NCBI GenBank assembly: GCA_020351775.1
Contig: CP070666.1
Span: 2,383,069 to 2,442,524, forward strand
Length of the DNA: 59,456 nucleotides
Direction of reading: 5' to 3'
Source of the DNA: Gemmatimonadota bacterium
GTDB lineage: Bacteria; Gemmatimonadota; Gemmatimonadetes; Gemmatimonadales; GWC2-71-9
The translations under genes and the position numbers were made by a program. Below are positions 43,657 to 52,457 of this stretch, in pieces; position 1 is the first letter of the stretch; every line of letters starts with the position of its first letter. Under the pieces are notes generated by a model. It searched no databases. It was not told the DNA's origin and saw nothing but the letters and a program-made list of their open reading frames with translations.

Positions 43657-45983
43657 ACAAACCCAATGAGGCCCGGTACTACGTTCACGGAGTCGAGGTT
43701 CCACAGACTCCGCCCGCACGGGCTAAGGACCAGGAACCCTGGGACGAAACGCGGGTCTTGGGAGAGCCGTTGCCGAGGGTCGATGGCTACGAGCGTGTGA
43801 GTGGAACGGCCGTGTACCCGGCGGACATGTCACTGCCGCGAATGCTGTATGGAGCGATCCTACGCTGCCCACACCCAAGCGCTGTGGTCACCGGTGTCGA
43901 TACGAGTGGCGCCGAGGGCATGGCTGGCGTCCACGCTGTGATCAGCGCATTTACACCAGAGGACGACACCACACGACCGCACGACGAGCTGATTCGCTCC
44001 ACTCTGTTCAACACCCGATGCCGCTACGAAGGTGAGGCAGTTGCGGCTGTGGCAGCTGAGAGCCCTTACATAGCACACGACGCACTCAGGGCCATAAACG
44101 TAGAGTACGAAGTGCTTCCGTTCGTGGCAGACGAACGAAGGGCGCTCGAACCCGATGCCCCCAAGGTTCATGAGACGGGCAATCAGGTATCCGATACCGA
44201 GAGGTACGAACGGGGCGACGTCGAGCAAGGTTTGCGGGAGGCAGATGTAGTCCTGGAAGAGGAGTACCGCTGCGAATGCGAGATCCACACACCCATGGAG
44301 CCGCACGGATGTGTCGCCAGCTGGGACGGCGACCGCCTGACCATATGGGAGTCCACTCAGGGAGTCTACAACATCCAGACTCAGGTCGCAGCATCCTTGG
44401 GAGTGCCACTATCCAAGGTCAGAGTAGTGGGCCACTACATGGGTGGTGGATTCGGGAGCAAGCTCCAGGCGGGTAGGTACACGCTAACCGCCGCGTTACT
44501 AGCGAAGCAAACCGCTCGGCCTGTGAAACTGACACTCACCAGAGAAGAGACGTATCTGGCCGTTGGCAACCGCCCGCCGAGCAACATGAGGCTCAAGGCT
44601 GGCGTGAAGAGGGATGGCACTCTCACGGCGCTCGACTACTCCGGCACCGGCACTGGCGGTGCTGCGAGGGCGGGCGGAACCTCTTTGCTCGACTGGTTGA
44701 TACGTGATCTATATCTCTGTCCCAACGTGCGTACCGAGCTGACCGACGTATACGTGAACGCAGGGCCGGCACGTCCGTTCAGGGCACCAGGCCATCCACA
44801 GTGTGCCTGGGCTCTGGAACAGATGATGGATGCTCTCGCGGTAGCGATTGACATGGATCCAGTGCAACTGCGCCTGAAGAACGTCCCTACGGTGAGTCAA
44901 GGTCGAAACGGTATCCCCTACACCACCACCGGGCTGCAGCGGTGTCTAGAGGAGGGCGCGCGGGAGTTTCGGTGGGAAGAGACCAAGAACGAAATCGCCT
45001 CAGGCGATCTCAATGGCGATATCCGTCGGGGCGTCGGGATGGGGAGTGGGCTCTGGGCGGGCGGCGGTGGCGGTCCGCCTTCGACTGCGATCGTCAAGAT
45101 CTACTCCGACGGGTCCATCAACCTCAACATGGGTGCCAGCGACATCGGAACCGGCACGAAGACAGTGATGGCTATGGTGGTTGCTGAAGAACTCGGTGTG
45201 AGCCACGAAGACATCCAGGTGGAGCACGCTGACACCGGAACCACGCAATACGCTACGGCAAGCGGCGGCAGTAAGACAGTTCCCACAGAGTCACCTGCTG
45301 TCCGTGCAGCAGCAATTGATGCCAGGGAGCAGTTGTTCGAGATTGCGGCTGAGGAGATGGAGGTCGATGTATCGGTCCTCTCGCTGCGCGATGGGAAGGT
45401 CGTAGCGACGGGCGAGACGCCAAGGGAGGTTAACGTTGCGGAACTACAGGGTCTGCGAAGACGGGGCAACATAACGGGAGTCGGCTATCGCGGTCCCAAT
45501 CCCAGCGACAAGGCAGTGAATCCCTTCGCTGCCCAATTCTGTGAGGTGGAAGTCAATATCAAGACGGGTGAAGTGAACGTCGTCCGGTTCTTGGGAGCAC
45601 ACGATAGCGGCCGGGTGATGAACCGACTCACATATCAGAACCAGGTTTTCGGCGGCATCACAATGGGAATCGGCCTCGGCATGACCGAGCAGCGCCTGCT
45701 GGACGTCGATCAGACAGGCAAGATGGTGAACAAGAACTGGCACGACTACAAGCTGCCCACCGCAGTGGATGTACCCGCGGACATGACGTGCGTGCCTATC
45801 GATCCACACGACACCGAGTGCAACACTACCGGTGCGAAAGGCATTGGCGAGCCAGCCACCATACCGACTGCTGCAGTCGTTGCCAACGCGGTGTATCATG
45901 CCACGGGTGTCAGGATCACGGACACCCCGATCGATCCTACCAAGCTCGTCAATGCACTCGCTGCAGCACGAGGGGGGGAATGA
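43653..45983 (+). CDS. Molybdenum hydroxylase large (Mo-cofactor) subunit
   Basis: 776 residues. Family motifs: GEPLPRVDGYERVSGTAVYP, YEGEAVAAVAAE, VVGHYMGGGFGSK, PARPFRAPGHPQ, and near the C-terminus GAKGIGEPATIP, where the Glu is the general base of the xanthine oxidase family. No signal peptide; it would be carried out with the TAT-marked small subunit after cofactor insertion. CoxL-type CO dehydrogenase has a VAYRCSFR loop, which I do not see, so CO oxidation is unlikely. It hydroxylates an aldehyde or heterocycle. Second gene of a three-gene operon. Confidence 0.92.
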   Translation: MNKPNEARYYVHGVEVPQTPPARAKDQEPWDETRVLGEPLPRVDGYERVSGTAVYPADMSLPRMLYGAILRCPHPSAVVTGVDTSGAEGMAGVHAVISAFTPEDDTTRPHDELIRSTLFNTRCRYEGEAVAAVAAESPYIAHDALRAINVEYEVLPFVADERRALEPDAPKVHETGNQVSDTERYERGDVEQGLREADVVLEEEYRCECEIHTPMEPHGCVASWDGDRLTIWESTQGVYNIQTQVAASLGVPLSKVRVVGHYMGGGFGSKLQAGRYTLTAALLAKQTARPVKLTLTREETYLAVGNRPPSNMRLKAGVKRDGTLTALDYSGTGTGGAARAGGTSLLDWLIRDLYLCPNVRTELTDVYVNAGPARPFRAPGHPQCAWALEQMMDALAVAIDMDPVQLRLKNVPTVSQGRNGIPYTTTGLQRCLEEGAREFRWEETKNEIASGDLNGDIRRGVGMGSGLWAGGGGGPPSTAIVKIYSDGSINLNMGASDIGTGTKTVMAMVVAEELGVSHEDIQVEHADTGTTQYATASGGSKTVPTESPAVRAAAIDAREQLFEIAAEEMEVDVSVLSLRDGKVVATGETPREVNVAELQGLRRRGNITGVGYRGPNPSDKAVNPFAAQFCEVEVNIKTGEVNVVRFLGAHDSGRVMNRLTYQNQVFGGITMGIGLGMTEQRLLDVDQTGKMVNKNWHDYKLPTAVDVPADMTCVPIDPHDTECNTTGAKGIGEPATIPTAAVVANAVYHATGVRITDTPIDPTKLVNALAAARGGE

Positions 45984-45986
45984 GCC

Positions 45987-46964
45987 ATGCTACCGCAATT
46001 CAACTACGTACGGGCACAATCCCTTGAGGAAGCACAGCAGCAGCTCTCGACCGACGGGGCCAGAGTCTGTGCTGGCGGTTCCGATCTACTCGGCTGTCTC
46101 CGCGACGATGTGTTTGACTGTTCCAAGGTGGTCAGCATATCCTCGCTGAACCAGCTGCGTGGTATTGCCAGGACACGCGACGGGGGTATCCGTATCGGTT
46201 CTCTCACTCCGATAGCCGAGGTAGCAGCAAGCGCAACCGTGCAGGAGACACACGCCGGATTGTCCCAGGCTGCGTCTGAGGTGGCCAGCCCTCAGCTGCG
46301 CAATCAAGGAACGATTGGTGGCAACATCTGTCAGAAACCCCGCTGCTGGTACTACAGGGGTGAGTTCCATTGTCTGCGCAAGGGTGGCACCACGTGCTAT
46401 GCATTGGCCGGTGAGAATCAATACCACTGCATACTCGGTGGATATCGTTGCTACATCGTTCACCCGTCCGATACGGCGCCCGCGCTGCTTGCGCTCAACG
46501 CCACCGTGCACATCGCTGCTCCCAGCGGATCGCGCACGGTGCCGCTGGACGAGTTCCACGTGCACCCACGCGACGACCCGCAGCGGGAGACTGTGCTGCA
46601 AGGCAACGAGATCGTCACAGAGATAACGTTGCCTGCTCCACCGCCCGGCCTGCGCAGCTCCTACCGCAAGGTGAGGGCACGCGGTTCCTGGGACTTTGCG
46701 CTCGCCGGTGTCGCCCTCGCACTGGCTTTCAACGGCGACCAGGTTGTCAGCGGGCGGATCGTGCTGAGCGGCGCGGCGCCTGTGCCCTGGCGGTCGCGCG
46801 AGGCGGAGAACGCAGTGATCGGACGGCGCATCGATGCTGCGACCGCCCGTGAGGCGGCAGCCGCCGCGATGGAGGATGCGACTGCCCTCAAGCGCAACGC
46901 ATACAAGATTCCGCTATTCAAGGGACTTGTCGAGCAGCAACTGCTGGCCATCGCTGGAGCCTGA
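45987..46964 (+). CDS. Molybdenum hydroxylase FAD subunit with extra Cys-rich insertion (PaoB/YagS-like)
   Basis: 325 residues. The FAD-binding parts are VCAGGSDLLGCLRD and the QLRNQGTIGGNICQ loop. Between residues about 112 and 155 lies an insertion with six cysteines (CQKPRCWYYRGEFHCL, TTCYAL, YHCILGGYRC). E. coli PaoB and 4-hydroxybenzoyl-CoA reductase use a comparable insertion to hold a 4Fe-4S cluster, so this subunit probably carries one. Start three bases after the large subunit. Gene order is Fe-S, Mo, FAD; in E. coli paoABC it is Fe-S, FAD, Mo. Confidence 0.92.
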   Translation: MLPQFNYVRAQSLEEAQQQLSTDGARVCAGGSDLLGCLRDDVFDCSKVVSISSLNQLRGIARTRDGGIRIGSLTPIAEVAASATVQETHAGLSQAASEVASPQLRNQGTIGGNICQKPRCWYYRGEFHCLRKGGTTCYALAGENQYHCILGGYRCYIVHPSDTAPALLALNATVHIAAPSGSRTVPLDEFHVHPRDDPQRETVLQGNEIVTEITLPAPPPGLRSSYRKVRARGSWDFALAGVALALAFNGDQVVSGRIVLSGAAPVPWRSREAENAVIGRRIDAATAREAAAAAMEDATALKRNAYKIPLFKGLVEQQLLAIAGA

Positions 46965-46973
46965 CGGGTGCCT

Positions 46974-46994
46974 CGGGGGGCTCTGTGCCCCCCG
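46974..46994. terminator. Strong GC hairpin after the molybdenum hydroxylase operon
   Basis: CGGGGGGC (46974-46981), loop TCTGT, GCCCCCCG (46987-46994), extendable by further pairs outside. It sits between the convergent stops at 46964 and 47010 and could end transcription from both sides. No T-run. Confidence 0.55.
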
Positions 46995-47009
46995 GGAAAC
47001 CCCAGCAGC

Positions 47010-47393
47010 TCAGCCAGCGCCCGAGAGCCTCCGCCGCAGTGTGGCTTCGAATCGCTGGAGCACACCCTCCGGAAGAACGAGTCTGACGATCGGCTGTATT
47101 TCAGTAACCGGCGTAGGCTCGTTTTCCTCGCGCACGATGGGGACGCGTGATTGGCCAAACGTGAGATGGTAGTGCTGGTCGACCTTGGTCAGCTGGACGT
47201 GATCTGCAAACCGCGGTTCCAAGTTGTCACCGACAACCCAATGTGACTGGGTGCGCTGCGCGCTACGCCGGTCCACCCTCAGCATGTTGTCCCGCTCCAG
47301 TGAATAGTAGCTTTCATTCGACGCCGACTCGCCCAAGTCCTCTCTCCTGGATCGACCTCGGTCACCTTGCCGCCTCCCTGGTTCTTCCGGCAT
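47010..47393 (-). CDS. DUF3467-like small protein
   Basis: 127 residues from the ATG at 47393, supported by AGGAG seven bases upstream. The first 40 residues are polar and rich in Arg and Glu. Residues about 55-125 resemble DUF3467: DNLEPRFADHVQLTK, HYHLTFGQ, PIVRLVLPEGVLQRFEATLR. DUF3467 proteins are short cytosolic proteins of unknown role in many phyla. It converges with the molybdenum hydroxylase operon and is separated from nhaA by about 100 bases, so it may be transcribed with nhaA. Confidence 0.65.
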   Translation of the reverse strand: MPEEPGRRQGDRGRSRREDLGESASNESYYSLERDNMLRVDRRSAQRTQSHWVVGDNLEPRFADHVQLTKVDQHYHLTFGQSRVPIVREENEPTPVTEIQPIVRLVLPEGVLQRFEATLRRRLSGAG

Positions 47394-47498
47394 CACTCGT
47401 CTCCTATCAAAGAGGAACCGGTCAGGGCCGGCCCTATTCTGCCATTGATGGTTGGACGGAACGCTACATTACACATCGACCAGCACCGGGATTGCGAA

Positions 47499-48959
47499 CT
47501 AGCCTTCCCCCGGTATCACGTGGCTTCCAGTCCAAAACTCAGTATCTGACTCAACCTCAGTAGCAGTCGCATCGGCCACCTCTCTGGGCTGCTCTGGCGT
47601 CAAGAAGATCCGGCCGCTGATGAGCGTTATGGTTGCTGCCAAGGCAGTGGCTATCAAGATAGATAGTTTGGCAGTACCGAGCATGGCAGGATCAGAGAAG
47701 GCCAACTCTGCAATGAAGATTGCCATCGTGAAGCCGATTCCCGCGCCAGCACCTGCGACGAACATCCCGCGCCAGTTCACAGCATCAGGCAGCGAGCAGA
47801 GCCTCAGGCGTACTGCCAGCCAGCTCAGCAGCATGACGCCAACCGGTTTGCCTACGACCAGACCCAGGATCACGCCAGCGGAGACCGTGACGAAGCCGGC
47901 GGCCTGAAGATCGATCCCGCGGACGTCGACCCCTGCGTTCGCAAGCGCGAACAGAGGCATGATCACGTATGCAACCCACGGATGCAGTGCGACTTCGGCT
48001 CGTAGCGCCGGAGACAGGGCCTCTCTCCGTGCGCGAGCGAGTCTACCCAGCGGCTCGAACAGCTCATGATCATCGTGGTGCTGGCTGATTCTCGACTGGA
48101 ACTCATCCAGCACCTCTCGTGCCGCTTTGAGGAAGCCCTCCTTACCGTACCACGACTTGGCTGGCGCACACAAGCCAGCGACCACGCCGGCGACAGTGGG
48201 ATGGATGCCTGAATTCAGCATGCCCGCCCACATAATCAGAATCGGCACTGCGAAGATCAGTCCCGGACGGATCCCGATCTTCAGAAGCAAGAAGAGGAGT
48301 AGCAGGCCCAGCGCAGCAACCATCAGCCCATCGATGGCGAAGCCAGATGCGTAGAACAGCGCTATCACCAGGATCGCCCCAATGTCGTCGATTATCGCGA
48401 TGGCCAGTATCAGCACCCTCAATGTGGCCGGAATGCGTTTGCCCAGCAGACTCAGCACTCCGACGGCGAAGGCGATGTCCGTCGCCATCGGCACTCCCCA
48501 ACCTTCCTGCTGTGATCCCGTCGGGTTGACCGATAAATAGATTATCGCGGGTACGAGCATCCCACCTACGGCGGCTACAATTGGCAGAGTTGCGCGCCTC
48601 ATGTCTGACAATGCACCCTCGACAATCTCGCGCTTGATCTCAAGGCCCACGACCAAGAAGAAGACAGTCATGAGCAACTCGTTGACCCAGAAGTGCAACG
48701 TTTCGTCGAACGTCCAGTCACCTACGCCGATAGCTAGATGAGTGTGCCACAGATTGTCGTAGCTCTCCCCCCAGGGCGAGTTGGCCCACAGGAGCGCACC
48801 CGCTGCAGCCACGAGCAGCACGATTCCGCCAGCAGCCTCAACACGCAGGTACCGGTCTATGGAACCTCTGACGGAGCGTGCCCACCTGCTGGCCTGGCTC
48901 CAGGCCTCTGGAGGTAACGTCGGATGCGTTGGGGGTTTGTCTGAAGAATCGGCCATCAA
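47499..48959 (-). CDS. nhaA: Na+/H+ antiporter NhaA
   Basis: 486 residues, about 100 longer than E. coli NhaA through N- and C-terminal extensions. It has 12 helices, VVGLEIKREIVEGAL, VPMATDIAFAVG (Asp161) and the transport pair AIIDDIGAI (Asp191, Asp192). It exports sodium or lithium in exchange for two protons and controls pH and salt balance, which suits a marine or saline habitat. A hydrophilic stretch near residue 290 (DEFQSRISQHHDDHELFEPL) replaces the short loop of the E. coli protein. Start at 48959 or the next Met codon. Confidence 0.95.
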   Translation of the reverse strand: MMADSSDKPPTHPTLPPEAWSQASRWARSVRGSIDRYLRVEAAGGIVLLVAAAGALLWANSPWGESYDNLWHTHLAIGVGDWTFDETLHFWVNELLMTVFFLVVGLEIKREIVEGALSDMRRATLPIVAAVGGMLVPAIIYLSVNPTGSQQEGWGVPMATDIAFAVGVLSLLGKRIPATLRVLILAIAIIDDIGAILVIALFYASGFAIDGLMVAALGLLLLFLLLKIGIRPGLIFAVPILIMWAGMLNSGIHPTVAGVVAGLCAPAKSWYGKEGFLKAAREVLDEFQSRISQHHDDHELFEPLGRLARARREALSPALRAEVALHPWVAYVIMPLFALANAGVDVRGIDLQAAGFVTVSAGVILGLVVGKPVGVMLLSWLAVRLRLCSLPDAVNWRGMFVAGAGAGIGFTMAIFIAELAFSDPAMLGTAKLSILIATALAATITLISGRIFLTPEQPREVADATATEVESDTEFWTGSHVIPGEG

Positions 48960-49123
48960 ACCATTCTACAGGGGAGCCGCAGTCTCAGGCAAGACAACGC
49001 GCTGACCTCTGGTGAATCGGGACAACGAGTCCAGTCTCAGACGATCGGGACTCCCGCCCGTTGTAGGGTCACTACAGGCTCCGACACCACGGCTTCGCGT
49101 TGAGGTCGGTAGTGTGCCCTATC

Positions 49124-50254
49124 CTACCAGGTGAGCTGTCCGTGCAACCCGACGCGAAACCCGACCATATCCACGCGTGGCCCTTCTTGGACGACGAACC
49201 CGGTGAGTCCATCACATTGTAGCACGAGGGAGAAGTGGCGGCCAAACTTCCGACCAAAGTCCACGCCGGCGCGCAATGATCGTCCGGCAAGCTTCATTGA
49301 GCCGCCGGGATCTTCGAGTGGCACCAGGTGTGAGTTACGGAACTCGGCACGGGGGGTGATCGACCAGACGCGGGCAGCGGGAACATCCCAGCGGAAACCA
49401 ACTGCCAGTAGATTCCCGGCTGGCAATACGGCGCTCCCTACCGCCGTGGGCTCAAGCTGTGGGTCGGCCCTGTACACGTCGAAGCCGTAGAATATGAGGG
49501 CGGAGGATCCTATTGCTTGGTTGACCGAGACGTAGCCAGTTAGTCGGTTTCCGATGCTGTTGACTGGATTGCCGTCTACCTTGTCCTTCGATCTCACGGC
49601 ATACACTCCGGCAAACCGAAGGTACGAACGCGACCCCAGCGGGCCCTCAAAACCCAATCTTACCCTCAGTTGACTGCCCGGCTTGAGTTGGGCTGTGGTG
49701 TCCGAGACAGGACGGTAGGCAAAGGAATTGTCGACCGTGGCAGCCAAGCCAAAGGCATACCTGCCTAAGGGAAAGGCACCAACGAATCCCATCGCCACTC
49801 TCCCACCTGTGCCGAGCTCGTTGCTGATCAATCCGATGATATCGCTGGATATCGCCCCGAGGACAGCCAGTTCCCGAGGCTCCACCGTCTCAATGCCAGT
49901 AGGTATTACGCCCCCTAGAATCAGCACTAGTCTGCTGGGAAGGAGGTTGACACTCAACCGGAAGTCGGTATCGCTCAGCCCCCTCATCTCTTCATCCTCG
50001 TCAGAGGATGTGGCCGACTCGAGTCTGGTGTACACCCAACTGGACGATACGGCCAGGCTGCCCCAGCGTCCTAGCCGGAGGTCAAAGCCAAGTGGGATGC
50101 TGAATTGCGTGAGCCTTTCGAAGTCGAGGCCTTCATCGAACTTGTAGCTCTCGGCGAAACCCGCAGAGTGCACACCAATGTGCTGCTGAGCTTCTGTACC
50201 GACACCGCACAGCGCCAGAGTGAGGACAGTGAGTCCAATCGCAGCGTGTTTCAT
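49124..50254 (-). CDS. Putative outer-membrane beta-barrel protein
   Basis: 376 residues, no named family. Residues 1-22 are a signal peptide ending near GTEAQ. The rest alternates hydrophobic and polar residues with Gly and aromatic residues, as in outer-membrane porin-like barrels: FSIPLGFDLRLGRWGSLAV, LILGGVIPTGIETV, QLRVRLGFEGPLGSRSYLRF. It ends in a Trp, as barrel C-termini often end in an aromatic residue. The ATG overlaps the stop of the CsgG/TPR-like lipoprotein gene by four bases, so both are made together; that suggests a secretion or surface-assembly pair. Function unknown. Confidence 0.72.
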   Translation of the reverse strand: MKHAAIGLTVLTLALCGVGTEAQQHIGVHSAGFAESYKFDEGLDFERLTQFSIPLGFDLRLGRWGSLAVSSSWVYTRLESATSSDEDEEMRGLSDTDFRLSVNLLPSRLVLILGGVIPTGIETVEPRELAVLGAISSDIIGLISNELGTGGRVAMGFVGAFPLGRYAFGLAATVDNSFAYRPVSDTTAQLKPGSQLRVRLGFEGPLGSRSYLRFAGVYAVRSKDKVDGNPVNSIGNRLTGYVSVNQAIGSSALIFYGFDVYRADPQLEPTAVGSAVLPAGNLLAVGFRWDVPAARVWSITPRAEFRNSHLVPLEDPGGSMKLAGRSLRAGVDFGRKFGRHFSLVLQCDGLTGFVVQEGPRVDMVGFRVGLHGQLTW

Positions 50255-51618
50255 GGTAGTCTGAAAACGATCCGAACCGTACCCACTACCTGCGGAGGTC
50301 TGTGAGTAACGGTCTTGGGGGGTTCTGAGGCCGACGTAGTCGTGGACTTCGTGGTCGTCTGCGTTTGATCGGTCACTCGAACCTGTTCGGACTTCGTAGC
50401 CGCCATATCGATGACCGTGGTGCTTATCGCCTGAGACACCGCATCGGCCGCGCTCGGTTGGAGCGCAGGCACCGGCTCGGGCGGCTGAGTCTCGGCGGCA
50501 ACCGTTATGGCCGTTGGCATCGCAACCTCGACAGTGGTAGCCGCGACGCTGGCACCGTACTGCTCCCGCGCCATCTGGAAATCTGGATCGGCTTGGACAG
50601 CCTCCGCGAAGTGCTGCGCTGCTACCGTGTAGTCACCTCGGTCTCCCGCCTCCAGCCCACGCGAGTACGCCAAGAACGCCATCAAGTTCTGGGTGCCGTT
50701 TTCCAGAATCAAGCGGCGTTCTGCCTCCGATAGAGTGTATCCCAACTGATTGGAGATCGCGATCACCAAATCCTTCTCCATGCGCAGCAGATCGCGGAGC
50801 CGTCCGGTGATCGACTCCGGGTCGGTGACCTCTCCCGTAGAGAGAATTACCGTAGCCTCCAGCCGGGTGTTTCCTTCCGGTGGGATGGCTGCCAATCCTT
50901 GAACAAGCCGACCCGCCTGTAGCAAGTACCCGACGCGCGGCGCGGTGGATTGATCGACCCGCTCTGTTTGCGCTAGTTGCAGCTCGTCCAACAGCGCGGT
51001 GAGCCGCACGCGCTCAACCATGCGGAACCGCTGCAACAGCGCCAGATCGGAAATGAGTATCTGTGCCAATCCACGTGACAGCGGCTGATAGGTCGCGTCG
51101 CCCACGATTTCCACCGGAAGGACTGCAACGACGTTTGGATCGGCGCTAGCCTGTGCCAGTTCGGCCTCACGCTGCAGCGCGGTGCGTGCCTCTTCTGTTG
51201 CCTGCGCTCGCCTGGCAAGCATCTGGCGTGCACCTACCGCCGCGGATCCGCGTTCCTGACCATGCTCGGTCAGGTAGGCCTGGTACGTTGCAATTGCCAA
51301 GTCGTGATAACCGCTGCGCTCAAGACACTGTCCGATCACCAACGGTCCAAGAGCGTCCTCCGGTCGACGACGCGCTCCTTCTCTTGCGACCTTGGTCGCC
51401 GAATCACACCGTTCCGCCGTAAACAACGCTGCAGCATAACGGAGCAGGAGATCGGCGTCGTCCGGGTCTTCTCTCAGTCGCTCCTCCAGATTCGGAATCT
51501 CGGCGGGCGATACCTCCGATACCCGGCCTGTGCCACACGCTAGCATCAGAGTGGCTGATAGGGCGACCAGTGCAGTGTAGATTCGGTGCGCTGCGACGCG
51601 GGGGCGATCCTCACCCAT
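50251..51618 (-). CDS. CsgG-like lipoprotein with TPR regions
   Basis: 455 residues from the ATG at 51618 (alternative in-frame 51666). Lipobox LMLAC. Residues about 35-130 and 330-370 look like TPR helices (DPDDADLLLRYAAALFTAE, YTVAAQHFAEAVQADPDF). The central part (VVAVLPVEIVGDATYQPLSRG, RMVERVRLTALLDELQLAQ) has the beta-alpha pattern of the CsgG/FlgT/TolB-N family. The tail is Thr-, Ala- and Gln-rich and probably flexible. CsgG-like proteins form outer-membrane channels or periplasmic assemblies. It is the first gene of a pair with the barrel protein. Confidence 0.72.
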   Translation of the reverse strand: MGEDRPRVAAHRIYTALVALSATLMLACGTGRVSEVSPAEIPNLEERLREDPDDADLLLRYAAALFTAERCDSATKVAREGARRRPEDALGPLVIGQCLERSGYHDLAIATYQAYLTEHGQERGSAAVGARQMLARRAQATEEARTALQREAELAQASADPNVVAVLPVEIVGDATYQPLSRGLAQILISDLALLQRFRMVERVRLTALLDELQLAQTERVDQSTAPRVGYLLQAGRLVQGLAAIPPEGNTRLEATVILSTGEVTDPESITGRLRDLLRMEKDLVIAISNQLGYTLSEAERRLILENGTQNLMAFLAYSRGLEAGDRGDYTVAAQHFAEAVQADPDFQMAREQYGASVAATTVEVAMPTAITVAAETQPPEPVPALQPSAADAVSQAISTTVIDMAATKSEQVRVTDQTQTTTKSTTTSASEPPKTVTHRPPQVVGTVRIVFRLP

Positions 51619-51795
51619 TTTCAAACTCCGGCAGACTGGAAAAAGACGAGACAGGCTTTTCGGCACCCTCTGGAATCATGCAGGACGCGTGAACTTGCGC
51701 CCGGGAACTGGGCCCGTCAAGGTGCTAAACAGCACGTGTCAGCAACTACTAGGCCACCACATCATGTAGGCGAGCCGAGTCCGAATGCCTCTCGG

Positions 51796-51984
51796 TCAGC
51801 TAGACTGGAGAATCTCCCGCATACGTCGTGCCAGGGATTCTATTTCACGCAGGGATCGAACCGTCTCAGCGTCAAGGGAGTCCGCTTTCAGGAGGAGCAG
51901 CTGTGCTTCCGCTAGCATAGCCGCAAGGGGGTTGGACAGGTCGTGGCGCAGCTTGCGGACCTGCTCGTCCGGTTGGGATCTCAT
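51796..51984 (-). CDS. Phosphoacceptor (HisKA) domain-only protein
   Basis: 62 residues. LRHDLSNPLAAMLAEAQLLLL has the H-box of histidine kinases (His14 followed by DLSNP), then a second helix (SLREIESLARRMREIL). No ATPase domain follows, so it cannot phosphorylate itself; it might act as a phosphotransfer protein or a decoy dimer. The ATG overlaps the stop of the upstream gene (ATGA at 51981-51984), so the two are coupled. Similar small proteins occur in Gemmatimonadota to my recollection; I could not check. Confidence 0.7.
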   Translation of the reverse strand: MRSQPDEQVRKLRHDLSNPLAAMLAEAQLLLLKADSLDAETVRSLREIESLARRMREILQSS

Positions 51985-52268
51985 TCGCTTATCGATCGAT
52001 ACAGGTCACGGAGGTGGTGGTCGCGAAGATCGTTGACAGACTGCCACAAGTCGCTCTCACTCTGCGCGCAGAAGATCTCCGCTGTGGCATGCGGGGCCTC
52101 CGACTCCTCCAACCCGAATATCAACCTGGCGCGCCATGTCCCGTCTGCAGCACGCCGTACCAGGAGCCTGAGCGGGATTTCCTCACCGCCGTATCGCATT
52201 GGGGGAAGATCGTGTACTACGGGTTCGGCGGGATCTGGCACCCCGTACCGGACCGAATTTGCCGGCAT
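51981..52268 (-). CDS. Hypothetical protein coupled to the phosphoacceptor-only gene
   Basis: 95 residues from the ATG at 52268 (an in-frame start at 52319 adds 17). The sequence is soluble and mixed alpha/beta: VHDLPPMRYGGEEIPLRLLV, then WRARLIFGLEES, then a helix-rich end ESDLWQSVNDLRDHHLRDLY. I recognise no family. Its stop overlaps the next start by ATGA, so it is the first gene of a two-gene unit with the HisKA-only protein and is probably its partner. Confidence 0.65.
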   Translation of the reverse strand: MPANSVRYGVPDPAEPVVHDLPPMRYGGEEIPLRLLVRRAADGTWRARLIFGLEESEAPHATAEIFCAQSESDLWQSVNDLRDHHLRDLYRSISE

Positions 52269-52457
52269 TGCTAGCTCCGTCAGTTTGCGCAAATATAAAC
52301 GCATCCATGACTTATGCAATAGTGAGCGCGTGCTCGCCTAGTCCGCTGTCGTACCTTCCCTGCTCTGTGCCGCTGAACGTAGCACACCGCGCAAAGGTAT
52401 TCGAATGCCATGAGCGTCGAGCGCGGGACTGTCGCGCCATTCCAACCGAGACGGAGA

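Noticed and set aside
43009..46964. Aerobic CO dehydrogenase (coxSLM order)
   Set aside because: The gene order differs from coxMSL, the CoxL active-site loop VAYRCSFR is not visible, and a TAT signal and Cys-rich FAD subunit fit aldehyde oxidoreductase better.
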